From Bacteroidales bacterium (lineage in GTDB: Bacteria > Bacteroidota > Bacteroidia > Bacteroidales > Paludibacteraceae), in the NCBI GenBank assembly GCA_012837685.1, contig DUQS01000047.1:1-62426 (forward strand): a stretch of DNA of 62,426 bases, written 5' to 3'. Below are positions 8,641-20,365 of the stretch, piece by piece; positions within the stretch are counted from its first letter, which is position 1; each line of letters opens with the position of its first letter. The position numbers and the translations under genes were made by a program. Under the pieces are notes generated by a model. The model was not told the DNA's origin and searched no databases. It worked only from the letters and a program-made list of their open reading frames with translations.

Positions 8641-9423
8641 ATGACAGCAAAAGAGATAATTAAACCTGAAAATTTGGTTTATACCAAAACGAAAGTAATG
8701 ACTGATGTACCAATGCACTATTGCCCGGGATGCAGTCATGGTGTTATCCATAAGTTAATAGCTGAAGCGATAGAAGAAATGGGTATTCAAGAGAAAACGA
8801 TAGGCGTTGCACCTGTCGGATGTTCTGTATTTGCTTACAATTATCTTGATGTTGATTTTCAGGAAGCGGCGCATGGGCGTGCTCCCGCAGTAGCGACTGC
8901 TATTAAACGTTTGCAGCCTGACAAATGCGTGTTTACCTATCAAGGTGATGGTGATTTGGCGGCTATCGGAACTGCCGAAACTATTCACACTTGCAACCGT
9001 GGAGAAAACATTGTTATATTTTTTATCAACAACGCTATCTACGGCATGACGGGCGGACAGATGGCTCCGACAACACTCGAAGGCATGAAAACTTCTACCT
9101 GTCCCTATGGACGTAATACCGATATTTATGGTTTTCCTTTGAAAATCAGTGATTTGCTTGCCGAGTTGGACGGTACTTGCTATGTTACGCGCCAAAGTGT
9201 ACACAAAGTGGGAAATATCGTTAAAGCTAAAAAAGCGATAAAAAAAGCGTTGCAAAATTCAATGGACGGCAAAGGCACTTCGGTAGTAGAGTTTGTTTCT
9301 TCATGTAATTCGGGTTGGAAAATGTCGCCGCACAAAGCCAATTTGTGGATGGAGGAAAATATGTTTGCAAAATATCCTTTGGGCGATTTGAAAGATACGG
9401 AAAAGAAACATTACGGACAATAA
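8641..9423 (+). CDS. 2-oxoacid:ferredoxin oxidoreductase, beta (thiamine pyrophosphate) subunit
   Basis: This 260-residue beta subunit binds thiamine diphosphate and magnesium. The binding motif GDGDLAAIGTAETIHT ... NNAIYGMTGGQMAPTT is clear (GDG followed by NN). The N-terminal YCPGCSHG segment is the usual CPGCGHG-like motif of this subunit, and GVAPVGCSVFAYNY follows it. It works with the alpha subunit preceding it and the gamma subunit 17 bases downstream. The protein length is normal, with no sign of damage. Confidence 0.92.
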   Translation: MTAKEIIKPENLVYTKTKVMTDVPMHYCPGCSHGVIHKLIAEAIEEMGIQEKTIGVAPVGCSVFAYNYLDVDFQEAAHGRAPAVATAIKRLQPDKCVFTYQGDGDLAAIGTAETIHTCNRGENIVIFFINNAIYGMTGGQMAPTTLEGMKTSTCPYGRNTDIYGFPLKISDLLAELDGTCYVTRQSVHKVGNIVKAKKAIKKALQNSMDGKGTSVVEFVSSCNSGWKMSPHKANLWMEENMFAKYPLGDLKDTEKKHYGQ

Positions 9424-9440
9424 TTAGGAAAGTAGAAAAA

Positions 9441-9986
9441 ATGAAGACAGAAATTATTATAGCCGGATTTGGCGGACAAGGCGTTTTGTCGATGGGAAGA
9501 ATTTTAGCTTATGCAGGAATGCTCCAAGGTAAAGAAATAACGTGGATGCCTGCTTATGGTCCCGAACAGCGTGGCGGAACCGCTAATGTTACGGTCATTT
9601 TGAGCGATGAACGCATCAGTTCGCCCGTTTTGCAACAATTCGATATTGCTGTGGTGCTTAATCAACCATCGATGGACAAATTTGAACCGCGCCTAAAGAG
9701 CGGCGGTATATTGCTTTACGACAGTAATGGCATGACACGTAAACCCAAACGTAAAGATATTTCCATTTATCGCATCGATGCTACGGACATGGCAACTGAG
9801 ATGAATGCTCCTAAAACGTTTAATATGATTGTGTTGGGAGGTTTGCTTCAAGTTGTTCCCGTTGTGGAGATAGATAAGGTGATGTTGGGCTTACAGAATA
9901 CTTTACCCGAACGTCATCATCATTTGTTGCCGGCAAATGAGGCGGCGCTTCGTAAGGGCATGGAAATTGTAGAAAAGGAAGAATAA
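9441..9986 (+). CDS. 2-oxoacid:ferredoxin oxidoreductase, gamma subunit
   Basis: The gamma subunit (181 residues) opens with the family signature GFGGQGVLSMGRILAYAGM and continues with MPAYGPEQRGGTANVTVILS, typical of the domain that binds and activates CoA. The ATG at 9441 is chosen because the signature begins within the first ten residues; an in-frame extension back to 9315 would lie inside the beta gene. It completes the four-subunit enzyme. A terminator hairpin follows at 9997-10027. Confidence 0.92.
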   Translation: MKTEIIIAGFGGQGVLSMGRILAYAGMLQGKEITWMPAYGPEQRGGTANVTVILSDERISSPVLQQFDIAVVLNQPSMDKFEPRLKSGGILLYDSNGMTRKPKRKDISIYRIDATDMATEMNAPKTFNMIVLGGLLQVVPVVEIDKVMLGLQNTLPERHHHLLPANEAALRKGMEIVEKEE

Positions 9987-9996
9987 TTCATTTTGC

Positions 9997-10027
9997 AAGC
10001 AGTTTATTTTTCGTAAACTGCTTTTTG
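9997..10027 (+). terminator. Intrinsic terminator of the oxoacid oxidoreductase operon
   Basis: The stem AGCAGTTTA / TAAACTGCT, with a loop of about seven bases, is followed by TTTTTG. It lies 10 bases past the gamma gene and 29 bases ahead of folD. Confidence 0.85.
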
Positions 10028-10055
10028 TTTTATATCGGTAATTTTTGAAAATAGT

Positions 10056-10919
10056 ATGGAAATCATTAGTGGTAAAGAACTTGCAGCTTCGCTGAAACAG
10101 AAAATGATGGCAGAAGTAGCCACATTTCCACAGCGTTATGGTCGCGTACCTCAATTGACGGTTATTTTGATTGGAAACGATCCCGGAAGCGTTTCGTATG
10201 TTGCAGGTAAAGCCAAAGCATCGGAAGAGGTCGGCATTGACAATAAGACTATCCGTTTGTCTGATAAAACTACTGAAGATGAGCTTCTTGCGCTTATTTA
10301 TCAACTCAATAACGATGATTCTGTCGATGGTATATTGGTGCAGTTACCGCTACCGAAAGCCATTAATAGCGATAAAATTATTGCAGCCATCAGTCGCGAA
10401 AAGGATGTGGACGGTTTTCATCCGCTCAATGTGGCGGCTTTGTGGCAAAAACAGCCTTGCATACTGCCTTGTACGCCGAAAGGAATCATTAAAATGCTGA
10501 AAAGCAAAAATATAGAGATTGCCGGAAAAAATGCTGTAGTAGTAGGACGCAGTAACATTGTCGGTTTGCCGGTAAGTAAACTTTTGTTGAATGAAAATGC
10601 CACGGTAACCGTTTGTCATAGTCGCACGCCGAATTTGAAAGAAGTTTGTCTTAGGGCTGATATTCTGGTGGTTGCCATCGGTCGTCCGCGCCAAATAACG
10701 GGCGATATGGTAAAAGAAGGCGCTGTGGTGATTGATGTCGGTGTCAATCGTGATCCGGAAACGGGCAAATTGTGCGGCGATTGCGATTTTGCAAGTTGTG
10801 CCGAAAAGGCTGCATTCATAACTCCCGTGCCGGGTGGAGTGGGACCAATGACTATTTGTTGTTTGATGGAAAACACTATCGAATGTTTTCTGAACAAAAT
10901 GTGCGATTTAAGTTGTTAA
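10056..10919 (+). CDS. folD: Methylenetetrahydrofolate dehydrogenase / methenyltetrahydrofolate cyclohydrolase
   Basis: This bifunctional cytosolic enzyme interconverts 5,10-methylene-, 5,10-methenyl- and 10-formyl-tetrahydrofolate and supplies one-carbon units for purines and formyl-methionine. The 287-residue length fits. Signatures seen are SYVAGKAKASEEVGI (containing the catalytic Lys and Tyr region), DGILVQLPLP, VVVGRSNIVGLPVSKLL for the dinucleotide fold, and PVPGGVGPMT near the C-terminus. No regulator or partner gene is adjacent. Confidence 0.96.
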   Translation: MEIISGKELAASLKQKMMAEVATFPQRYGRVPQLTVILIGNDPGSVSYVAGKAKASEEVGIDNKTIRLSDKTTEDELLALIYQLNNDDSVDGILVQLPLPKAINSDKIIAAISREKDVDGFHPLNVAALWQKQPCILPCTPKGIIKMLKSKNIEIAGKNAVVVGRSNIVGLPVSKLLLNENATVTVCHSRTPNLKEVCLRADILVVAIGRPRQITGDMVKEGAVVIDVGVNRDPETGKLCGDCDFASCAEKAAFITPVPGGVGPMTICCLMENTIECFLNKMCDLSC

Positions 10920-11004
10920 ATTGCAAATATTTTTGTATCTTGTAATCGTGTTCTTCACTTGCTAAAATTAAAAATAATTTAAATTAGCATTGAGTATAAA
11001 AAAA

Positions 11005-12096
<1,092 letters not shown>

Positions 12097-12119
12097 ATTT
12101 GAATTTGATTTATAACTTT

Positions 12120-12154
12120 AAAGCGGTTAGCAATTTTTGCTGACCGCTTTTTGT
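12120..12154 (+). terminator. Intrinsic terminator of gapA
   Basis: The stem AAGCGGTTAGCA / TGCTGACCGCTT, with one G-T wobble and a short T-rich loop, is followed by TTTTTGTTTTT. It lies about 25 bases past the gapA stop. Confidence 0.9.
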
Positions 12155-12336
12155 TTTTCAGGCAAAAATACTTTACATTAGGCTTTTTTACATACTTTTG
12201 AAAAAGCTAAATTATTCTTAATGTCTGTTTGTTTTGTGCAATAAACATTTTAGCATTACGTTATTAAAATTCAGGGTAGTTGTTTGTTTTGCTCCGCAAA
12301 AATGACTATTTTTGTAACTTTATTGTTTACGGCAAT

Positions 12337-12924
12337 ATGATTGAATATATAAAAGGAGAAATTGTAGATTTATCGCCTGCTGCGGTGGTCATCGACAATG
12401 GCGGAATGGGCTATAGTATCAATATTTCGTTGATAACCTATTCGAATTTGACCGGCAAAAAAGAGTGTAAACTCTATATTTATGAGGCTATTCGTGATGA
12501 TGCGTTCATTTTGTACGGTTTTTTGACAAAGGAGGAGCGCGAATTATTTCTTCAACTTATCTCCGTTTCCGGTATTGGAGCCGGTACGGCACGTATAATT
12601 CTTTCGTCACTGTCACCGGTGGAATTGCGCGATGCTATTCTTACCGAAAATGTGGCATTGATAAAAAGTGTGAAAGGTATCGGTTTGAAAACGGCACAGC
12701 GCATTATTGTTGATTTGAAAGACAAAATAGGAAAAAGTGTTGTCGATTCGTCTCTCTCTTCTGTTATTTCGGTGGATAAATCTGAAAAAACGGAAGCGGT
12801 GTCGGCTTTAGTGATGCTTGGTTTCCAACAAAATGCTGCTTTGAAAGTGGTCGAAAAAATTGTGCGAGAGCAACCTTCGTTAACTCTTGAACAGATAATT
12901 AAATTGGCGTTGAAAATGTTGTAA
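12337..12924 (+). CDS. ruvA: Holliday junction branch migration protein RuvA
   Basis: RuvA binds four-way junctions and loads the RuvB motor in recombination repair. The ATG at 12337 starts the canonical MIEYIKGEI, whereas an in-frame extension back to 12280 has no family resemblance. The 195-residue protein has the N-terminal OB fold (residues 1-63), the two helix-hairpin-helix motifs ([20 protein letters not shown] and [20 protein letters not shown]) and a C-terminal helical domain ([11 protein letters not shown]) that contacts RuvB. ruvB is not in the window. sprA follows after 21 bases, an arrangement common in Bacteroidota. Confidence 0.95.
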   Translation: MIEYIKGEIVDLSPAAVVIDNGGMGYSINISLITYSNLTGKKECKLYIYEAIRDDAFILYGFLTKEERELFLQLISVSGIGAGTARIILSSLSPVELRDAILTENVALIKSVKGIGLKTAQRIIVDLKDKIGKSVVDSSLSSVISVDKSEKTEAVSALVMLGFQQNAALKVVEKIVREQPSLTLEQIIKLALKML

Positions 12925-12945
12925 TGTTGCACGCAACTTTTTTAA

Positions 12946-15900
12946 ATGAAATTTTCCCATAAAATAATAATTTCCGTAGCTGTTTGCGCTTTGCTGGGCA
13001 TCGTTTTTACGTTGTTTGGTGTGTCGGCTGCTCCACAGGACAATGCAAATTATGAAGTTCCTGCCGATTCGGTTCCTGCTCCTGTATTTGGAGTGGAAAA
13101 ATTGGAAAAAACCGATTATACCGACTTGCAAACAATTTCGCCGATGGACTTGCGTACGCCCGAAAATGTGAAAAGTACCGTGGAATATGATGTGAGTACG
13201 GGCAATTACATTATGCGTACCAAAGTGGGCGATATGGAGATTGCTACGCCTTTTGTATTGTCGTCCGATGAATACAAAAAATATTCGTTAGAGAAAGAGA
13301 TGCGGAACTATTGGCGTACAAAAAATGCCGAAACGCAGTCGAATTTCGAGGATAAATTCAATATCACCGATATGAAATTCAGCCTTGGTCCGGCTGACAA
13401 GTTGTTTGGACCTGGCGGTGTGCAGATAAAAACACAGGGTTCGGCTGAAATTATATTTGGTCTAAAATCGAACCGAATTGATAATCCTGCACTGACGGAA
13501 CGCCTGCATCGCACGACAAATTTCGATTTCGATACAAAAATACAACTCAACGTGAATGGTAAAGTTGGCGACAAAATCAATTTTACCATGAACTATAACA
13601 CGGAAGCAACTTTTGACTTTGACCAAAAACTTCTAAAACTCAGTTACGAAGGCAAAGAGGACGAAATTATACGCAAAATAGAAGCCGGTAACGTAAGTTT
13701 GCCATTAAATAGCTCTCTAATAAAGGGAAGTTCTTCGTTATTCGGTTTCAAAACCGAACTTCAATTCGGTAAACTGAATATTGCCGCTGTGGCTTCGCAA
13801 CAAGAATCGCAAAGCCAGACAGTAAGTACAAAAGGCGGTGCACAATTGACACCGTTTGAAGTTGCCATTGACCAATATGATGAAAATCGCCACTTCTTTT
13901 TGTCGCATTATTTTCGTGATACCTACGACAAAAACATGTCTAAATTACCTTATGTAACTTCGGGCGTAACGATTAATCGTGTAGAAGTGTGGGTTACCAA
14001 CAAACGCGGTCATTTCGACCAAGCGCGCAACATCATCGGATTTATGGACTTAGCGGAGCCGACACGCATCGACAATGCACATTGGTTACCGAAAGGTTTG
14101 TCGTACACCGACAACCAAGCCAACACACTTTACGATGAAATAAAAGCCATTCCAAATATTCGTAATATTCAGTTAATCAATGAAATAATGGAATCGCAAT
14201 ACCGTGTGTACGGTATTGTAGGTGGCGAAGATTACGAAAAAATCGAGAGCGCAAGGCGTTTGGAGCCTTCGGAATATACGCTTAATAGCCAATTGGGATT
14301 TATCTCTCTGAAAACGCCGCTTTATGCCGATGAAGTGTTGGCGGTTGCTTACGAATATACGCTTGGTGGTAAAGTTTATCAAGTCGGTGAATTTTCGACT
14401 GACGGTGTAGATGCTCCCAATTCGCTGATAGTTAAGCTCTTGAAAGGAACTGCCGTTTCGCCTCATTTGGCTTTGTGGGATTTGATGATGAAAAACGTCT
14501 ATTATCTTGGCGGTATGCAACTGCAAAAAGATAAGTTCAAATTGGACGTGCAGTACAAAAATGATTCTACAGGCGTGTATGTCAATTACTTAACGGAAGG
14601 AAAGGTTAAAAATAAGATATTGCTGAAGGTGATGAATTTAGACCGTTTGGACAGTCGTAACGAACCGAACCCTGACGGCAAATTCGACTATGTGGAAGGA
14701 TTTACCGTCAATTCAAGCACCGGACGCATCTATTTTCCCGTAGTGGAACCTTTTGGTGAACATTTGCGTAAAGCTATCGGCAATGATGCTATTGCTGACA
14801 AATATGTATTTCAAGAGTTGTACGATTCTACACTGGTTGTAGCGCGCGAATTGTCGGAGAAAAATAAATTCCGTTTGGCTGGTGAGTATCAAGCGAGTTC
14901 CGGTTCCGAAATTCGATTAAATGCCATGAATGTGCCGCGCGGTTCGGTAAAAGTTACCGCCGGTGGTCGTCAATTGGTTGAAAATGTTGATTATACAGTC
15001 GATTACACCATGGGAACGGTAACTATTCTCAATCAATCCGTTTTAGCCGCAGGTACACCTATTGATGTGTCGCTCGAAAACCAATCAACTTTCAATTTAC
15101 AGCGTAAAACTTTGTTGGGCACACATCTTGAGTATCAATTCAACAAGAATTTTTCGGTAGGCGGTACCATTATGCACTTGTCTGAAATGCCTTTGGTTAC
15201 TAAAACAGAAATGGGCAGCGAACCTATTGCCAATACCATTTGGGGCTTGAATGCATCGTACAGAGGTGAATCGCAATGGCTGACTAATGTGATAGACAAA
15301 ATCCCCGGCATTAACGCAACGGCTCCATCTACAATTGTGTTCAATGGTGAGTTTGCTCACTTAATTCCGGGACATCGCAAAATAAAACATAATTCGGGTT
15401 ATGCCTATTTAGATGATTTTGAATCGACTAAAACCGGCATTGACTTGCGCTATCCGTACTATTGGCATTTGGCAAGTACGCCTTACGACCCTGCTCCCGA
15501 TGCTTTATTTTCCGAAGCTGCCAAATCGAACGATGTGAATTATGGAAAGAATAGGGCTTTGATGTCGTGGTATTCTATTGATAATAGCGTGTTTAATCGT
15601 AATAATTCTACTACACCCGAGCATATTCGAAGAGATAAAGATTTGCAGTCCAATCATTTGACTCGCGAAGTATTGGAACAAGAAATTTTCCCGAACCGTG
15701 AAGGTATTGCAGGACAATCGTCTTATCTTTCCGTCCTGAACTTAAGTTACTATCCTTTGGAGCGTGGTCCTTACAATTTAGATGTGGACGGCATGAACCC
15801 TGATGGAACGCTCAGCAATCCTGAAAAACGTTGGGGCGGTATGATGCGCAAGATTGAAACCAGCGATTTTGAAACGTCGAACATTGAGTACATAGAATTT

Positions 15901-18900
15901 TGGATGATGGATCCTTTCGTAAACGATAAGGACGGCGTGGCGAAAGGCGGCGATTTATATTTTAACTTGGGCGATATTTCGGAAGATATTTTGAAGGACG
16001 GCAAAAAGTTTTTTGAAAACGGAATGTCTATTACCGGCGACACATTGGAGTCGGAGCGTACCATTTGGGGACGCGTGCCGCGCAGCCAATCAATGGTGCT
16101 TGCTTTCGATAATGACGCTAAGGCTCGTATTTATCAAGACGTTGGTTTCGATGGTTTGCGTACCGAAGAAGAACATACATTTTCCACGTATAAAAATTAT
16201 GTAGAGGGATTGCGTGGAGTGCTTTCGCCGGCTGCTATTGCCGCCATGGAACTTGACCCTTATTCGCCTTTGAATGACCCTGCAGGTGATAATTTCCATC
16301 ATTATCGCGGTTCGGATTATGACGAAAAAGAGGTGTCCATACTTAAGCGTTATAAACGCTATTGTGGTGTAGAAGGCAACTCGCAAGCCACCGGAAGTGA
16401 GGTATATACAACATCATCAACTACTGTTCCCGATGTTGAGGATATAAATCAAGATAATACGTTGAACGAGTACGAAAAGTATTTCCAATACAAAGTGTCG
16501 TTGCGTCGTTCCGATTTGGAAATAGGTAAAAACTACATAACCGACAAAATTGTTGCTAACGTGGAGCTTGCCAACGGTACTAAGGAAAATGTAACATGGT
16601 ATCAATTTAAAATTCCTATCCGCGAATACACAAAAAAGATTGGTTCTATTCGTGATTTCAAATCCATTCGTTTCATGCGTATGTTTTTGCACGATTTTAA
16701 AGAAGAAACGCATTTGAGATTTGGAACGCTTGAGCTGGTACGTGGCGAATGGCGCACTTACACTAAAGATTTGTTTGATATTAAAACACCGCCTACGTCA
16801 GTAGGACAAATTGATGTATCGGCTGTCAATATCGAAGAAAATATCAATAAAGAACCGGTCAATTATGTTTTGCCCCCCGGTGTAACACGCGAAACCGACC
16901 CAAGTCAACCGCAATTACGTCAGGAAAATGAGCAATCTATGTTGATAAAAATTAAAAATTTGTCGCCCGACGATGCTCGCGCAGTTTACAAAAATATCAA
17001 CTATGATATGCGTCAATATCGTCGTATTCAGATGTTTACGCACGCTGAAAAGTTGGTGGACGATGCCACTGATTTGAAGGACTACGAAATGACTTTGTTC
17101 TTGCGCATGGGAAGTGATAATCAAAGCAACTACTACGAATACGAAATTCCTTTGAAACTAACACCTGCCGGACACTACAGTTCCAATGATGCTGATGTTG
17201 TGTGGCCGAAAGAGAACATGATTGATTTTCCGTTAGCAATTTTGACTAAAATAAAACAAAATCGCAACCAAACGAAACGCGGTCTGACAATTCCTTATTC
17301 GGAATACGACCCTGAAAAACCAAAAAACAAGATAACCGTAGTCGGAAATCCCAATTTGGGTGAAATTCGTACTATGATGATTGGTGTGCGTAACCGTTCA
17401 AATGCTATTAAAGCCACTGAAGTTTGGGTCAATGAGTTGCGTTTGACCGATTACAACGAAGACGGCGGTTGGGGTGCGATGGGAAATTTAGCCATCGGAC
17501 TTTCCGATGTGGGAACGGTCAATATGTCGGGACGCTATGAGTCTGCCGGATTTGGTAGCATAGAGCAAAATATTGCCCAACGCCGTTTAGATGATTACAC
17601 GCAATTCAATGTTTCTACAGCTTTTGAGTTCGGGCGCTTTTTCCCTGCAAAAGCCAATGTTAGAATACCGTTGTATTATTCCTATTCAATTGATAATCAT
17701 CGACCTAAATACAATCCGTTAGACCAAGATATAGAGTTAAATGATGCTTTGGAGTTTCTTGAAACCAAACAAGAAAAAGATTCGTTGTTGAAAATGTCGC
17801 AGACGCAAACAATCAATCATAGTGTAAACTTGACCAATGTGCGTGTAGATATTCGCAGCAAGAAACCGAAAGTTTATGATCCTGCCAACTTCTCGGTGTC
17901 GTATGCCTATAACCAAATGCATGAACTTAATCCCGAAACGGATAGAAATGTAAACAAAGAACATAAAGGTGCTTTCAATTACAACTATTCAACATCACCG
18001 ACACCGTGGGAGCCATTTAAAAATTCTTCAAAACTGAAAAATTGGCGCATTATAAAAGAATTTGGATTGAACTATATGCCTAATTTATTGGCGTATTCAA
18101 TAAATTTGAACCGGCGTTATTCCGAAACTCAATTGCGCGACTTGAATGGTTCGATGGAAATGAGTGTTCTTGACCCTACAAATCCATTGTTGTCGTTCAG
18201 TAAAGATTTTGTGTGGGACAGACAGTTTGAAATAAAATACGATTTGACCAAAAACTTGAAGTTTTCATTGCGAACGGCTACCAACTCTCGTTTTGATGAA
18301 GCGCTTTCGTTGCCGGTAAACCAAAAGTTTTTCCCCGACGAATACGAATTGTGGAAAGATACCGTGTTGATGAGTATGAGCAAAGGTGGACGCCCGCTCA
18401 ATTACCAACAACTATTTACCGCTTCGTGGGCAATTCCTATCAATAAAATTCCGTATCTTGACTTTATTACGGCAAATGCTCAGTATAATGCCAATTATAA
18501 ATGGGATACGGGAGTTTTGACCGCAGATATCAATGTGGGGAATGTCATTTCGAACGTAACTAATTGGCAGTTGGACGGTCAATTGAATTTTGAAACGCTG
18601 TACAACAAATCGAAATATCTGAAGCAAGTCAATCAGAAATTTTCATCAACACCTGCTCGTGTGGCTAAGTTTACGCCAAATTCTTATTCACAAGTAGTGG
18701 CGGTGCAGAAAGGTGAGAAACAGAGCCTTAAACATACATTAAACAGCGACAAGGTAAAAGTGCAAGCGATGACATTGCAAGGCAAAGCAGTGAAAATCAC
18801 GTACAAAGTTATCGACAAAACTACGGTGGAATGGTCGAGCAAAACGACTCAAGATAGTATTAAATTATTTGTAGAAACTACTAATCCGAATATCGTTTCG

Positions 18901-20334
18901 CCGGCTCAACAAGTGGCTGATTTTTCGGTGCGTTTCTTGATGTTGGTACGTCGTGTTTCCATTATGTACAAAGAAACCAACAGTATGGTGTTGCCCGGAT
19001 TTATGAATGACGTTACGTTCTTCGGACAGTCGAATATTGACAAAATGTTAGTACCCGGATTTGATTTTGCATTTGGTATGCCTGACAAAAAGTATCTGCA
19101 GAAAGCTATGGAGCGCAATTGGATTACTTCCAACGATTCTATTATCGATCCGGCAATGCTCAACCATTCAAAAGATTTGGATATAAAGGCGACAATAGAG
19201 CCGATTGCGGGTTTAAAGATAGATTTGACTGCAAAATATGTTTCGACCGACCAAAACTCCATTCAATATATGTTTGAAGGAATGCCGAATTCGTTCACGG
19301 GAACGCTGCGTGTAACCAAAGTGGCTTTCGGTACGGCGTTTTGGAGGACCGGCAAATTAGATAACAACTACAACAGTCGCGCATTCAACCAATTTAAAGA
19401 AAATCGCCAATATGTCATGGAGCAACTTCAAGGCAAATATACCGGTTCGCGCTATCCGTCATACGGTTTTATGAAAGATAATCCGTTGAGTGGTCAAACT
19501 TACGATCCGATTAACGGAGCTTACACCCTAAATTCGCCGGACGTGCTAATTCCTTCATTCCTTGCGGCTTATACGAATAAACCGATAGAAAAGGCGGGAA
19601 CGTCATTATTCCCTGCCATGTGGAGTTTGTTGCCCAACTGGCGTCTTTCCTATACGGGATTGTCGCGTATTCCGTGGATAAATAAAAACTTTACGTCACT
19701 GACATTGAGCCACGCCTATCAATGTACCTATAATATCGGTTCGTACACGTCATTTATGAATTATGCGGAAACCGAAGATGGTTTGGGCTTTGTGCGCGAC
19801 GTAACCAGCGGCAATCCTGTGCCGTCATCGCCCTACGATATTGCAAGTGTCGCTTTGAACGAAAGTTTTAGCCCGTTGTTCAGCATTGATGCAGCGATGA
19901 AAAACAGCCTTACAGCCAAGCTGGAATACCGTCAGCAGCGCAATTTGACATTGAATTTGACGAGCATGCAGTTGCTGGAATCGTACAATAAGGAGTGGGT
20001 GGTAGGTATCGGCTATGTGATAAAAGATTTCGACGTTATTTTAAAATTAAAGCAAAACAAACAGAAAAAGGTGAAGAACGATTTAACGACCCGTTTGGAT
20101 TTCTCGTTTAAAGACATTGCTACGATTATAAGAAAATTGGATTCGGAAACGGTACAGCCAACCAGCGGCAATAAGACGCTGACGCTGAAACTAACTGTGG
20201 ATTACGTATTCAGTTCTAAATTGAACTTGCGTCTTTTCTGCGATTACCAAATGAACAATCCGCTTATTTCAACTTCGTATCCGATGTCGAACACCAATTT
20301 CGGATTGAGTGTTAAGTTTATGCTGACACGATAA
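12946..20334 (+). CDS. sprA: Type IX secretion translocon protein SprA (Sov)
   Basis: SprA is the giant outer membrane translocon of the type IX secretion system: a very large beta-barrel through which folded cargo leaves the cell, also required for gliding in motile species. The 2462-residue length lies between Flavobacterium SprA (about 2400) and Porphyromonas Sov (about 2500). A signal sequence (KIIISVAVCALLGIVFTLFGVSAAP) opens the protein, and long stretches alternate aromatic and polar residues in the manner of barrel strands. Recognisable family segments include FGFKTELQFG, YLDDFESTK, the PNLGEIRTMMIGVRN region and PGFMNDVTFFGQ. The frame is unbroken. A weak GTTGC/GCAAC hairpin followed by T residues separates it from ruvA. 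Confidence 0.95.
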   Translation: MKFSHKIIISVAVCALLGIVFTLFGVSAAPQDNANYEVPADSVPAPVFGVEKLEKTDYTDLQTISPMDLRTPENVKSTVEYDVSTGNYIMRTKVGDMEIATPFVLSSDEYKKYSLEKEMRNYWRTKNAETQSNFEDKFNITDMKFSLGPADKLFGPGGVQIKTQGSAEIIFGLKSNRIDNPALTERLHRTTNFDFDTKIQLNVNGKVGDKINFTMNYNTEATFDFDQKLLKLSYEGKEDEIIRKIEAGNVSLPLNSSLIKGSSSLFGFKTELQFGKLNIAAVASQQESQSQTVSTKGGAQLTPFEVAIDQYDENRHFFLSHYFRDTYDKNMSKLPYVTSGVTINRVEVWVTNKRGHFDQARNIIGFMDLAEPTRIDNAHWLPKGLSYTDNQANTLYDEIKAIPNIRNIQLINEIMESQYRVYGIVGGEDYEKIESARRLEPSEYTLNSQLGFISLKTPLYADEVLAVAYEYTLGGKVYQVGEFSTDGVDAPNSLIVKLLKGTAVSPHLALWDLMMKNVYYLGGMQLQKDKFKLDVQYKNDSTGVYVNYLTEGKVKNKILLKVMNLDRLDSRNEPNPDGKFDYVEGFTVNSSTGRIYFPVVEPFGEHLRKAIGNDAIADKYVFQELYDSTLVVARELSEKNKFRLAGEYQASSGSEIRLNAMNVPRGSVKVTAGGRQLVENVDYTVDYTMGTVTILNQSVLAAGTPIDVSLENQSTFNLQRKTLLGTHLEYQFNKNFSVGGTIMHLSEMPLVTKTEMGSEPIANTIWGLNASYRGESQWLTNVIDKIPGINATAPSTIVFNGEFAHLIPGHRKIKHNSGYAYLDDFESTKTGIDLRYPYYWHLASTPYDPAPDALFSEAAKSNDVNYGKNRALMSWYSIDNSVFNRNNSTTPEHIRRDKDLQSNHLTREVLEQEIFPNREGIAGQSSYLSVLNLSYYPLERGPYNLDVDGMNPDGTLSNPEKRWGGMMRKIETSDFETSNIEYIEFWMMDPFVNDKDGVAKGGDLYFNLGDISEDILKDGKKFFENGMSITGDTLESERTIWGRVPRSQSMVLAFDNDAKARIYQDVGFDGLRTEEEHTFSTYKNYVEGLRGVLSPAAIAAMELDPYSPLNDPAGDNFHHYRGSDYDEKEVSILKRYKRYCGVEGNSQATGSEVYTTSSTTVPDVEDINQDNTLNEYEKYFQYKVSLRRSDLEIGKNYITDKIVANVELANGTKENVTWYQFKIPIREYTKKIGSIRDFKSIRFMRMFLHDFKEETHLRFGTLELVRGEWRTYTKDLFDIKTPPTSVGQIDVSAVNIEENINKEPVNYVLPPGVTRETDPSQPQLRQENEQSMLIKIKNLSPDDARAVYKNINYDMRQYRRIQMFTHAEKLVDDATDLKDYEMTLFLRMGSDNQSNYYEYEIPLKLTPAGHYSSNDADVVWPKENMIDFPLAILTKIKQNRNQTKRGLTIPYSEYDPEKPKNKITVVGNPNLGEIRTMMIGVRNRSNAIKATEVWVNELRLTDYNEDGGWGAMGNLAIGLSDVGTVNMSGRYESAGFGSIEQNIAQRRLDDYTQFNVSTAFEFGRFFPAKANVRIPLYYSYSIDNHRPKYNPLDQDIELNDALEFLETKQEKDSLLKMSQTQTINHSVNLTNVRVDIRSKKPKVYDPANFSVSYAYNQMHELNPETDRNVNKEHKGAFNYNYSTSPTPWEPFKNSSKLKNWRIIKEFGLNYMPNLLAYSINLNRRYSETQLRDLNGSMEMSVLDPTNPLLSFSKDFVWDRQFEIKYDLTKNLKFSLRTATNSRFDEALSLPVNQKFFPDEYELWKDTVLMSMSKGGRPLNYQQLFTASWAIPINKIPYLDFITANAQYNANYKWDTGVLTADINVGNVISNVTNWQLDGQLNFETLYNKSKYLKQVNQKFSSTPARVAKFTPNSYSQVVAVQKGEKQSLKHTLNSDKVKVQAMTLQGKAVKITYKVIDKTTVEWSSKTTQDSIKLFVETTNPNIVSPAQQVADFSVRFLMLVRRVSIMYKETNSMVLPGFMNDVTFFGQSNIDKMLVPGFDFAFGMPDKKYLQKAMERNWITSNDSIIDPAMLNHSKDLDIKATIEPIAGLKIDLTAKYVSTDQNSIQYMFEGMPNSFTGTLRVTKVAFGTAFWRTGKLDNNYNSRAFNQFKENRQYVMEQLQGKYTGSRYPSYGFMKDNPLSGQTYDPINGAYTLNSPDVLIPSFLAAYTNKPIEKAGTSLFPAMWSLLPNWRLSYTGLSRIPWINKNFTSLTLSHAYQCTYNIGSYTSFMNYAETEDGLGFVRDVTSGNPVPSSPYDIASVALNESFSPLFSIDAAMKNSLTAKLEYRQQRNLTLNLTSMQLLESYNKEWVVGIGYVIKDFDVILKLKQNKQKKVKNDLTTRLDFSFKDIATIIRKLDSETVQPTSGNKTLTLKLTVDYVFSSKLNLRLFCDYQMNNPLISTSYPMSNTNFGLSVKFMLTR

Positions 20335-20365
20335 CTCTAAAAAAACAATTCTAAAAAATAGGACT

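Noticed and set aside
8755-9255. Minus-strand frame of 166 residues opposite the oxoacid oxidoreductase beta gene
   Set aside because: Antisense to a clearly conserved enzyme and without any recognisable motif or start signal.
12946-20334. Possible frame disruption or fusion in the giant sprA gene
   Set aside because: The frame is continuous over 2462 residues and the length matches the family, so no break or fusion is indicated.
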